Below, piece by piece: positions 33,225 through 43,859 of a stretch of DNA of 64,000 nt (positions are counted from its first letter, which is position 1; every line of letters begins with the position of its first letter). The stretch comes from Nipponacmea schrenckii. Lineage: Eukaryota; Mollusca; Gastropoda; Lottiidae. The translations under genes were made by a program, and so were the position numbers. The notes under the pieces are model-generated. The model saw nothing but the letters and a program-made list of their open reading frames with translations. It was not told the origin of the DNA and did no database searches. The stretch covers positions 21,712,454-21,776,453 of the forward strand of contig CM060201.1 in assembly GCA_030562195.1 (NCBI GenBank). Direction: 5' to 3'.

Positions 33225-36200
33225 TCAAGATGAGCAGCTCACTTTTAGTTTTTTAGACCAGGGTGGGGGTTTAGATGAATAACCTGATAACTCTGCTTCT
33301 ACCTGAGTCTCAAAAGGCTTCGACAAAATTCTCAGTAATTTCTTAACTTCTGAGAAATTTCCATTTTCAGCTTTTTCTATTGCCTGCTGAGCCATCCAAT
33401 TTCTTAAAATATATTTAGGGTTTGCTTCACTCATAATATTTTGTCTTTGAGAATCTGGGAATTCCTCAAAAGCAAATCTTTCTTCATAAAGTTGAATCCA
33501 ATTCTTAAACCAGGAATGTTTTTGTAATTTTTTCAAACCCCACAATTTTTGGGGAATTTTATTTCGAGTTAACATCTCTAAAGAAATGTCTCCTAAATTT
33601 CGGAACGTGACGGAAAAGTCAGTTTTTTGGTCTGCCATCATTTTTAATAAAAGAGCAACCAACTGTTCATCCTCATCTCCAAGATTTTTGCGAAGTCCTA
33701 ATTTCCTTCGAAAAATCTCCATAAATTTAATTTTATAAATGACAGAAAACTGTTTCAATATTTCATTTAAAGAAAGTTGGTTTTCTTTTTTGACCAGCGG
33801 TCTCAGGGCATTTTTTAACTTTTCTAAATTAAAAATGGCGACATCGGGTTGCTGTTCGTATCTGTAGCGTCCTTCGTCGTCCGAGGTATTGGGTACAAAA
33901 CGTGGATTATACTCGTCTAGGAAACCAAACGGACCATAATCTATCGTTAATGACAACAAGCTGAAATTATCTGTGTTACAAACACCATGAGCGAAACCAA
34001 CGCTTTGCCACAGCGCGATTAAATATGCTGTGTCATTCACTATATTCCAAAATAATTCCGAGTATTTTTCATCACTTTGTGAAAGAATGGAAGGAAAATG
34101 TTCCTGGATTATGAAATCAGCCAGTTTCTTCAAAAGATCAGTTTCTCCTGATTTCTCTAAAATTTCCAGAGATCCAATTCGAAACCAAGATGGCGCTAAA
34201 CGAAGTACAACTGCTGCCTGCTCGGTTTGAGGATGTCCATCATAAAACTTATCTCGAACTACCTGATCCTGACTGACCACTAGTCCAGCTGCTCGAGTTG
34301 TCGGAATTCCTGTAAATATAAGTAAAATCAAATTAAAAACCATGGTTCCCCTTTTCAAGGATTCATTGGCATCTTGAATATAGGTTAATAGTCTTAAAAA
34401 GTACTAGAGCTGCAAGCAAACAGCATAATCTTTTCACATATACCTCAAACAGCCTAGGTAAAGGTTGGTTGAAAAATTGAATAACTGCAAGTTTGTGGAT
34501 TAACTAGTAACTAGTAATTGTACATGGTAGATATTCCATTACTTCATTCTCAATAAAAATCCTGCAGATATGAGGGGTTTCCGGATTATTGACTCCCGGA
34601 TGAGCATGACTTCATTGTATTATACTTACATAGATAATGCATGGCTTCACTGTATTATACTTACCTAGATAATGCATGGCTTCATTGTATTATACTTACC
34701 TAGATAATGCATGGCTTCACTTGTATTCATGACTTACCTAGATAATGTATGGCTTCATTGTATTATACTTACCTAGATAATGCATGGCTTCATTGTATTA
34801 TACTTACCTAGATAATGCATGGCTTCATTGTATTATACTTACCTAGATAATGCATGGCTTCACTGTATTATGCTTACCTAGATAATGCATGGCTTCATTG
34901 TATTAAACTTACCTAGATATGCATGGCTTCACTGTATTATACTTACCTAGATAATGCATGGCTTCACTGTATTATACTTACCTAGATAATGCATGGCTTC
35001 ATTGTATTATACTTACCTAGTAATGCATGGCTTCACTGTATTATACTTACCTAGATATGCATGGCTTCACTGTATTATACTTACCTAGATAATGCATGGC
35101 TTCATTGTACTAAACTTACCTAGATAATGCATGGCTTCACTGTATTATACTTACCTAGATAATGCATGGCTTCATTGTATTCAACTTACCTAGATAATGC
35201 ATGGCTTCATTGTATTATACTTACCTAGATAATGCATGGCTTCATTGTATTATACTTACCTAGATAATGCATGGCTTCATTGTATTAAACTTACCTAGAT
35301 AATGCATGGCTTCATTGTATTATACTTACCTAGATAATGCATGGCTTCACTGTATTATACTTACCTAGATAATGCATGGCTTCACTGTATTATACTTACC
35401 TAGATAATGCATAGCTTCACTGTATTATACTTACCTAGATAATGCATGGCTTCACTGTATTATACTTACCTAGATAATGCATGGCTTCACTGTATTATAC
35501 TTACCTAGATAATGCATGCTTCACTGTATTATACTTACCTAGATAATGCATGGCTTCACTGTATTATCTCACCTAGATAATCATGGCTTCACTGTATTAT
35601 ACTTACCTAGATACTGCATGGCTTCACTGTATTATACTTAACTAGATAATGCATGGCTTCATTGTATTATACTTACCTAAGATAATGCATGGCTGTCACT
35701 GTATTATACTTACCAAGATAATGCATGGCTTCACTGTATTATACTTACCTAGATATGCATGGCTTCACTGTATTATACTTACCTAGATAATGATGGCTTC
35801 ATTGTACAAACTTACCTAGATATGCATAGGCTTCACTGTACAATTGTACTTACCTAGATAATGCATGGCTTCATTGTATTATACTTACCTAGATAATGCA
35901 TGGCTTCATTGTATTAAACTTACCTAGATAATGCATGGCTTCATTGTATTAAACTTACTAGATAATGATGGCTTCATTGTATTACTTACCTAGATAATGC
36001 ATGGCTTCACTGTATTAAACTTACCTAGATAATGCATGGCTTCATTGTAATCTATCGGCTTCATTGTATTAAACTTACCTAGATAACAATGTATTATACT
36101 TACCTAGATAATGCATGGCTTCACTGTATTATACTTACCTAGAAAATGCATGGCTTCACTTTATTAAATTCCTGATAGAAGATCTTGAACATTCATCTCT

Positions 36201-36959
36201 CTCTAGAAATGAGGCACGATTATATTACCAGATCCAAGCATGAATTCACTTGTCATTTATACTTCCAAGATCAGCAGCTTCCTTTTATACACCAGCTGCT
36301 CACTTTGTTCCATTATCTGTAAATCTGATGTTTATATTACGTAGACAACATGGCACTGAAGTTTACTATCTAGAACCTGTCAAAGTTCACTGATTTCTTC
36401 TAGTTGCTACTTCATACCAAGTCTCAGATAGTGTCTTAAAACATCACAACCCAACAGATTGGGAGTCTTACAACTTTAGCTGAATTCCATTCTGCCCGGT
36501 TTTCTACTTCCCAACTACAGTTCCCATACCAGTGTCCCCAGTTCCAAACTGATGTCCCCCATAACGATGGGACAAAGGCACTGACCCAGGGACTATCAAG
36601 GACCCTGCCACAAAGTCACCAAAGGATTTTTCAGTTGTTACTTTTGAGGTCAAGTCTAGTATAGTGTTTAAGACATCAGATGAAAAGGCAACAAGTTTGA
36701 CAGGGGTCTGTAAAGGTTCTGGTTTGACTTTTGAAAATATTGCCCCCGTTACTGTCCTTACAAAATTTCTTTCTTCGGTGTCTATAGGAAATGTGTCGTA
36801 CAAAAGTTTGGCATTAGGAAATGGCCATCTTGAAAGTTCTGCATATTTCGGTTCTTTGCAAATATTTATTTTAACATGCGTGATAAAATTTTGAAAATCC
36901 TGTGCCCTAGAACAATGAAGTGAACAGAATATTGGCAGTGCCAAAAGAATACTTGTCAT
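33225..36959 (-). CDS. SelO-family (YdiU) pseudokinase-type AMPylase, Cys form, middle part degenerate
   Basis: Selenoprotein O family; known members transfer AMP to Ser/Thr/Tyr using an inverted ATP pose. The first exon starts at ATG 36959 (the open frame upstream needs TTG). MTSILLALPIFCSLHCSRA looks like a secretory signal rather than a mitochondrial leader. It encodes EERNFVRTVTGAIFSKVKPE and PGSVPLSHRYGGHQFG, then loses the family pattern and hits a stop at 36504. The last exon, 34309-33225 (acceptor at 34311-34310), is intact: GIPTTRAAGLVVSQDQVVRD, the metal/ATP motif HGVCNTDNFSLLSLTIDYGP, NPKYILRNWMAQQAIEKA, and the end KPPPWSKKLKVSCSS. Cys (TGC) stands where human SELENOO has Sec, so no SECIS is needed. 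About 64 residues between HQFG and GIPTTRA, which in the family include nucleotide-binding residues, are not readable in one frame. Either a pseudogene, an assembly-damaged gene, or a gene with unrecognised exons. Confidence 0.75.
34600..36175 (-). repeat. 35-bp array of about 44 copies, each carrying the SelO exon end and 5' splice site
   Basis: On the minus strand each unit reads GTGAAGCCATGCATTATCTAG in two pieces (GTGAAGCCATGCAT, TATCTAG) followed by GTAAGTATAATACA. In the SelO frame GAAGCCATGCATTATCTAG is EAMHYL plus the first base of Gly, and GTAAGT is a consensus donor. The next exon supplies GA ATT CCG, giving EAMHYLGIPTTRA as in the family. The array is therefore a duplicated exon/intron boundary. 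Copies between 35500 and 36150 carry many one-base losses. Confidence 0.92.
36176..36503 (-). other. Degenerate SelO-like segment between exon 1 and the donor array
   Basis: Just after HQFG, fragments of the expected SelO sequence appear in shifting frames (EVEN, EW, QLK, KTPNS, VLR between about 36510 and 36400). They can be connected only by several one-base insertions. From about 36420 to 36176 the sequence instead resembles the 5' flank and first codons of the SelO gene at 36890-37085 (shared TAATATAAACATCA-like, AACAAAGTG, ATGACAAGT). The last stretch before the array, AGATCTTCTATCAGG, spells RSSIR, again a SelO motif. Confidence 0.5.
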
Positions 36960-37392
36960 TTTTTCCAAGGATCAGCGTTGTTTTGATAACAGTGCCACTT
37001 TGTTGCCATTTTCTGTCAAATTGATGTTTATTATTAGTAACAACACGTGGACTGAATGTTTACATCTGACGTCATTCTGATCTTTTTGCATTAAAATTCA
37101 GGATGGGTTTTCTCCAAATCTAAAACGAAAAAATAAAAAAGCAAACCCAAATCACGTTAGCTAAAAAAAAAAAAAAAAAAATACTAGAAACAAAATATAT
37201 CTAGGAGACGCCTTTTTCTTCCTAAAGCTTGATAAGTAGAAATTTTTTAGACGATTTTCCTTCAGTTTTTTATTTCTTTTCAGGAAAGTACAAGGAAATA
37301 AAAAAGGTGTACGAAACCCTTTGCTCTACTTTCATTTTTACTTTTTCTGTGACCATTTAATTACTCTAAAGTTTCAAAAATTAGCTTTAAAA
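36960..37392. promoter_or_regulatory. Bidirectional promoter region, SelO gene and BOLA2
   Basis: The two start codons are 433 bp apart and divergent. The interval contains a full CRE palindrome TGACGTCA at 37067-37074 and an E-box CACGTG at 37044-37049. No TATA box is evident. An A-run lies at about 37163-37181. Confidence 0.55.
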
Positions 37393-38211
37393 ATGTCGGC
37401 GGTTCAGACACAAATGGAAGAAAAACTGAAGGCGGAATTGAAAACCACTCATCTGGTAAAAGTCTAAGTAGTTTCGATCTGTTCCTGTATTCTTTTCAAT
37501 GCATGTTTGTAAGATTGAAAGTGGCAAGTCTTTTCACAGCCGAAAACCACGAGGTGAGCCGAAGACTCAAAATCTATAATCAATTATACATTTCATTAGC
37601 GCAGGCTACCGAAAGAATATTTAATGAATCTATTTTTAATTGGTATAATTTTAGGAACTGAGAGATTTATCAGATGGATGTGGTGCCAAGTTTGAAGCTG
37701 TGATTGTCTCTCCTTTATTTGAGGGTAAACCACTTTTACAAAGGCACAGGTAGATAACCTAAAACGTTTCCATCTCAAGTTAAATGAAGAGGGACTTGGC
37801 TAGTGAGAATAAAGCTCAACTAAATGAATCGTCCTCTCTCAAGCCTCTTTTCAGTTCAGAGATAAATTAATTTACCAAACCAAAAGATGAACTTTTTGAT
37901 TGGGCTTTTGGTGAAGTACATTCTTAAGCAAATTTTCGTATTTCTTGGGAAGGGCCCAGAGAAACCCAACTATTACCCCCTTTAATTCTTAAGAACCAAT
38001 TCAATTCAGGAAATGGGGCTTACTGAGTAGGGTCATGGGTTGTCAAGGTAACAAGTTGCTTAGCAATGGGTTTCTTAGAATTGGTCTTAATTCTATTAAC
38101 ACATTTTATTTCAGGCTAGTAAATTCAACACTACAGGAAGAAATGAAGATTGTTCATGCCTTTCAAATGAAAACATTGACTCCAGAACAGTGGGAAAAAC
38201 AACAAAAATAA
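37393..38211 (+). CDS. BOLA2: BOLA2, BolA-like Fe-S/glutaredoxin partner, complete 3-exon gene
   Basis: Exons 37393-37455, 37655-37749 and 38115-38211 give 255 nt, 84 aa, close to human BOLA2 (86). The protein starts [20 protein letters not shown]. The second exon reads [20 protein letters not shown] then [12 protein letters not shown], the BolA signature containing the invariant His. The third reads [20 protein letters not shown] then [11 protein letters not shown]. The family Cys (in DGCGAKF) and the His residues used for cluster binding with the monothiol glutaredoxin GLRX3 are present. It acts in the cytosol, passing Fe-S clusters through the GLRX3-BOLA2 complex. Both introns are GT-AG and the AG/G junction preserves Arg. 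The gene is divergent from the SelO gene and is followed by the 53-bp array. Confidence 0.95.
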
Positions 38212-38589
38212 TGTGCCGGTACATAGAAAATAGAGTTTGATTTACAAGCAAAGGCTATTAACAAACTTCACGAAGGACAATGCAGTGCTTAAAGAATTTT
38301 TTATGGAATGGATGAATATGTCATTAATAATGATGTTTTGGGACGTCACAAATGGTGATGTTTCTGAGAGGCATGGTGATGAATATGTTGTAGCGCATCA
38401 CATTTTGCAAATTTAAAATACCCTTTTGCGATCATCTATGTTGTTTGTTTATATGTCGTTTGTTAAACAAACGTTCTTGTCGTTTTAGTAGTCTTCATAT
38501 ACATTATTATGTACAGATAATTGTTGTGCATTTAGCCCTATGATAGATATATTTCCTGTTAAAAAATAATAAGAAATGAATTTTTGTAC

Positions 38590-41287
38590 GGTACACTATA
38601 ACAATTGATCATACCCAACAAGCTTGTAGATTGTGACACTATAACAGTGAGCCACCATTGATCATACCCAACAAGCTTGTAGATTGTGACACTATAACAG
38701 TGAGCCACCATTGATAATACCCAACAAGCTTGTAGATTGTGACACTATAACAGTGAGCCACCATTGATCATACCCAACAAGCTTGTAGATTGTGACACTA
38801 TAACAGTGAGCCACCATTGATCATACCCAACAAGCTTGTAGATTGTGACACTATAACAGTGAGCCACCATTGATAATACCCAACAAGCTTGTAGATTGTG
38901 ACACTATAACAGTGAGCCACCATTGATCATACCCAACAAGCTTGTAGATTGTGACACTATAACAGTGAGCCACCATTGATCATACCCAACAAGCTTGTAG
39001 ATTGTGACACTATAACAGTGAGCCACCATTGATCATACCCAACAAGCTGTAGATTGTGACACTATAACAGTGAGCCACCATTGATAATACCCAACAAGCT
39101 TGTAGATTGTGACACTATAACAGTGAGCCACCATTGATAATACCCAACAAGCTAGTAGATTGTGACACTATAACAGTGAGCCACCATTGATAATACCCAA
39201 CAAGCTTGTAGATTGTGACACTATAACAGTGAGCCACCATTGATAATACCCAACAAGCTTGTAGATTGTGACACTATAACAGTGAGCCACCATTGATAAT
39301 ACCCAACAAGCTTGTAGATTGTGACACTATAACAGTGAGCCACCATTGATCATACCCAACAAGCTTGTAGATTGTGACACTATAACAGTGAGCCACCATT
39401 GATCATACCCAACAAGCTTGTAGATTGTGACACTATAACAGTGAGCCACCATTGATAATACCCAACAAGCTTGTAGATTGTGACACTATAACAGTGAGCC
39501 ACCATTGATAATACCCAACAAGCTTGTAGATTGTGACACTATAACAGTGAGCCACCATTGATCATACCCAACAAGCTTGTAGATTGTGACACTATAACAG
39601 TGAGTTATCATTGATCATACCCAACAAGCTTGTAGATTGTGACACTATAACAGTGAGTCACCATTGATCATACCCAACAAGCTTGTAGATTGTGACACTA
39701 TAACAGTGAGCCACCATTGATAATACCCAACAAGCTTGTAGATTGTGACACTATAACAGTGAGCCACCATTGATAATACCCAACAAGCTTGTAGATTGTG
39801 ACACTATAACAGTGAGCCACCATTGATAATACCCAACAAGCTTGTAGATTGTGACACTATAACAGTGAGCCACATTGATCATACCCAACAAGCTTGTAGA
39901 TTGTGACACTATAACAGTGAGCCACCATTGATCATACCCAACAAGCTTGTAGATTGTGACACTATAACAGTGAGCCACCATTGATCATACCCAACAAGCT
40001 TGTAGATTGTGACACTATAACAGTGAGCCACCATTGATCATACCCAACAAGCTTGTAGATTGTGACACTATAACAGTGAGCCACCATTGATCATACCCAA
40101 CAAGCTTGTAGATTGTGACACTATAACAGTGAGCCACCATTGATCATACCCAACAAGCTTGTAGATTGTGACACTATAACAGTGAGCCACCATTGATCAT
40201 ACCCAACAAGCTTGTAGATTGTGACACATAACAGTGAGCCACCATTGATAATACCCAACAAGCTTGTAGATTGTTACCCCTATGACAGTGAGCCACCATT
40301 GATCATACCCAAAAATGCTTGTAGATTGTGACACTATAACAGTGAGCCACCATTGATTATACCCAACAAGCTTGTAGATTGTGACACTATAACAGTGAGC
40401 CACCATTGATAATACCCAACAAGCTTGTAGATTGTGACACTATAACAGTGAGCCACTATTGATAATACCCAACAAGCTTGTAGATTGTGACACTATAACA
40501 GTGAGCCCCCTATTGATCATACCCAACAAGCTTGTAGATTGTAACACTATAACAGTGAGCCACCATTGATCATACCCAACAAGCTTGTAGATTGTGACAC
40601 TATAACAGTGAGCCACCATTGATCATACCCAACAAGCTTGTAGATTGTGACACTATAACAGTGAGCCACCATTGATCATACCCAACAAGCTTGTAGATTG
40701 TAACACTATAACAGTGAGCCACCATTGATCATACCCAACAAGCTTGTAGATTGTAACACTATAACAGTGAGCCACCATTGATCATACCCAACAAGCTTGT
40801 AGATTGTAACACTATAACAGTAAGCCACCATTGATCATACACAACAAGCTTGTAGATTGTGACACTATAACAGTGAGCCACCATAAATCATACCGAACAA
40901 GCTTGTAGATTGTGACACTATAACAGTGAGCCACCATTGATCATACCCAACAAGCTTGTAGATTGTGACACTATAACAGTGAGCCACCATTGATCATACC
41001 CAACAAGCTTGTAGATTGTAACACTATAACAGTGAGCCACCATTGATCATACCCAACAAGCTTGTAGATTGTGACACTATAACAGTGAGCCACCATTGAT
41101 CATTCCCAACAAGCTTGTAGATTGTGACACTATAACAGTGAGCCACCATTGATAATACCCAACAAGCTTGTGGATTGTTACACCATGACAGTGAGCCACC
41201 ATTGATCATTCCCAACAAGCTTGTAGATTGTAACACCATGACAGTGAGCCACCATTGATAATAGCCAACAAGCTCGTAGATGTAAAT
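38590..41287. repeat. 53-bp minisatellite, about 51 copies, 3' of BOLA2
   Basis: The unit is gccaccattgatcataccca acaagcttgtagattgtgac actataacagtga, with a HindIII-type AAGCTT in nearly every copy. A single-site variant (gatcat versus gataat) is distributed in runs along the array. Copies after about 40500 are more diverged and use tgtaacac. It starts about 380 bp past the BOLA2 stop. Confidence 0.95.
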
Positions 41288-41479
41288 CGAAAGCAATGAA
41301 TCGCCATTGAACTACACTGTCCTGTACAACTAGCTAGCAGACTAGTTTCAATAACATATTTCTGTGAGAAGAAAATATACTTTGTATATCTTTAAACTTA
41401 ACGACATTTGCCCGATAAAATAAAGATCTTTACTTTTAAACGCGACCTTTCCCCTGACCGTTGTTTTTCTATCTCTGTG

Positions 41480-42002
41480 TCTATATAAGGATTATATTAT
41501 AAAACCAGTACGAGTCTACCGTCTGCCTTCCCGGTAGCGTTTAGTCACAATCATTTAGTCTCTTTCACTTTAAAGTTTCATAGTTTACTGATATACTCAT
41601 TATAATTAATAATTCGGCTGGGGTAAGGGTGAAAAAGTTTTATAAGAATTTGATAAAGATGCTTTCCAAAAATCTACAAAGAGGTTAAAAAGTTCCAAGT
41701 ATACCTTTGTCACTAAATGCATTGACTGTAATCGTTAGCATACTGTCCAATCAAACTGCATGATATACGAAAAGTTGCTATTTCAGTCAAGGTATACTAT
41801 ACGACGCAGTACGTTATAACATTGCTTTATATCAGGCAAAACCTCGACAATCTGTTATATATCCCTTTAAATATGTCGACCCCTGTCCGTCGTCACCTGA
41901 CACGGTGATCTGGACTACCATGAAGGCTTACAGAGGATCTGGTGAAATATTTTGCCATTTGAGTTGGAAGAAGCGAGAGAACACATCACGACCTATTCTC
42001 AG
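41480..42002 (+). other. Putative promoter and 5' UTR exon of the first chitin-binding gene
   Basis: A TATA-like TATATAAGG at about 41483-41491 is followed by a possible noncoding exon ending CTCAG/GTATGA at 42002. A matching acceptor (ctttcag) at 43095-43101 would join it to the ATG exon. The intron would contain the 21-bp array. Inferred from signals only. Confidence 0.4.
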
Positions 42003-42494
42003 GTATGAATTTTTTACACAACTATGTTTTATTTTTCACTTCTGATGCATTAAACGAAAAAAAAATGAAATAATGGGCGTAGCGTGACCATTCTGACTTT
42101 TACCGACGATCATCCCTCCAGGGAAAAAATTAAAAACTGAAAAACTAAGTTACAGTAGATGAACAGTTTACCGATAAGGTCATATCTGATAGCTCCATTA
42201 TTTTCTTGTTCTGATTCGAGATTTACCGAAAGGTTAAGCAAAAAAATTTTTTTTTTCTTGTTGTTTTTTTATTTTTGTTTTTTCGTTTGTTTGTTTTTTT
42301 TTTGGGGGGGGGGTGGCTTAGGACTGTGCGTACGCTACGCCCATGACTACAACTTAACACGTCTTTGGAATGATTGAAAATTTGATTTACCCAAGCTTGT
42401 GTATGTATAACCTAAAAAAAAAAAAAAAAAAAAAAAAAAAATAAAATAAGAAAGATTCTAATTTTTATCAAAACAATGATAATTCTGTGTTCAA

Positions 42495-43085
42495 ATGGTG
42501 AAAGATATATTACTTGTCCCTGCAGATATATTACTTGTCCCTCTAGATATATTACTTGTCCCTCTAGATATATTACTTGCCCCTCCTGATATAATACTAG
42601 TCCCTCCAGATATAATACTAGTCCCTCTAGATAATTGTATATTACTTGTCCCTCCTGATATAATACTTGTCCCTCTAGATAATTGTATATTACTTGTCCC
42701 TCCTGATATAATACTTGTCCCTCTAGATAATTGTATATTACTTGTCCCTCCTGATATAATACTTGTCCCTCTAGATAATTGTATATTACTTGTCCCTCCT
42801 GATATAATACTTGTCCCTCTAGATAATTGTATATTACTTGTCCCTCAGATATATTACTGCTCTATATAATACTTGTCCCTCAAGAAATATTTCTTGTCCC
42901 TCCTATATATTACTTGTCCCTCCAGATATATTACTTGTCCCTCTGATATATTACTTGTCCCTCCAGATACATGTATATTACTTGTCCCTCCAGATATATT
43001 ACTTGCCGCTCTAGATATATTACTTGTCCCTCCTGATATATTACTTGTCCCTCCAGATATAGTACTTGTCCCTCTGACTAGGGTC
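42495..43085. repeat. About 21/45-bp minisatellite upstream of the first chitin-binding gene
   Basis: Based on tattacttgtccctctagata, with a longer block including ataattgtatattacttgtc repeated about five times. It lies in the probable 5' UTR intron and ends about 50 bp before the ATG. It makes a long open frame (ILLVPPDI) that I do not regard as a gene. Confidence 0.88.
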
Positions 43086-43137
43086 CTGGTTATGCTTTCA
43101 GATATTCCTGACTGGTGTTCGAATAATTCTCAGTAAA

Positions 43138-43835
43138 ATGAAGAGAGAAATACTTATAGCAGTTTCACTAGGTAGGTAACCATAGAGATCTTAAAAGGGT
43201 AGTAGTGTAAAATATATAATCAAACACATTGTTAAATATGCCTTAATTATATTTCTAAAATTCGGATAACAAATGTCATCTTTGAATAAAAGGAATTCTT
43301 TGAAGACTGGCGCACAAATGCGTTGAAATTGTCCTTGAACGGCAACATAATTAATATGCTAATTCATGTACTTACGCATTACTGTGAACAATGAGTAAAT
43401 TTTGCAATGAACAGACGACATAAAATATGAGGGCAGGGATTTCTATGTAGCAATTGAATTTATTTTTCAGCTCTTGTAACCTTGGTAACATCACAAACTT
43501 TCTTCAGATGTCCCCGGGCCAATGGCGACTTTGCAGATCCAGAAAACAGTACATTGTTCTACAAATGTATCAACTTTGTTCCCACACGAAGTGCGTGTGC
43601 ATTGGGCGCGGTGTTTGATACGATGATCAGCAGGTGCAATATCCAGACGTACGTGGAATCTCTTTCCGGTATCGAGTGCCCTGCTTCTGATGGCATGTTT
43701 GCGATAGGCGGAGACTGTACGCAATACCTTCACTGTGCGAATAACCTACCGCATCTTATGGGATGTCCAGATGGCCTATTGTTCAACCGCACATCTTCAG
43801 TCTGCGACCGAGCAGAAAATGTCAGATGTTTCTAG
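43138..43835 (+). CDS. Secreted protein with two peritrophin-A-type chitin-binding domains
   Basis: Exons 43138-43171 and 43471-43835 give 399 nt, 132 aa. The signal peptide MKREILIAVSLALVTLVTS is cut by a phase-1 intron. Two CBM14-like domains follow: FRCPRANGDFADPENSTLFY with KCINFVPTRSACALGAVFD, and IECPASDGMFAIGGDCTQYL with HCANNLPHLMGCPDGLLFN and CDRAENVRC. Each has the six-Cys spacing and aromatic residues of chitin binding, with C-P...DG-F in the second. A poly(A) signal AATAAA is at 43852-43857, so the transcript is short. Likely role: a secreted chitin-binding structural protein of gut lining, shell or cuticle-like matrix. The specific gene name is not recognised. Confidence 0.88.
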
Positions 43836-43851
43836 GATGCCACATGTTTCT

Positions 43852-43857
43852 AATAAA
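43852..43857 (+). promoter_or_regulatory. Poly(A) signal, first chitin-binding gene
   Basis: AATAAA 17 bases after the stop codon. Confidence 0.7.
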
Positions 43858-43859
43858 GC

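Noticed and set aside
34600..36175. CRISPR-like array (35-bp period)
   Set aside because: Units are contiguous with no unique spacers and the DNA is animal nuclear; it is a minisatellite.
36960..36968. Three extra N-terminal codons (starting TTG) for the SelO-like protein
   Set aside because: TTG is not a likely start in an animal mRNA; ATG at 36959 also gives the better signal peptide.
42495..43136. ILLVPPDI repeat frames upstream of the chitin-binding gene
   Set aside because: A minisatellite in the probable 5' UTR intron, with frame changes at unit-length variants.
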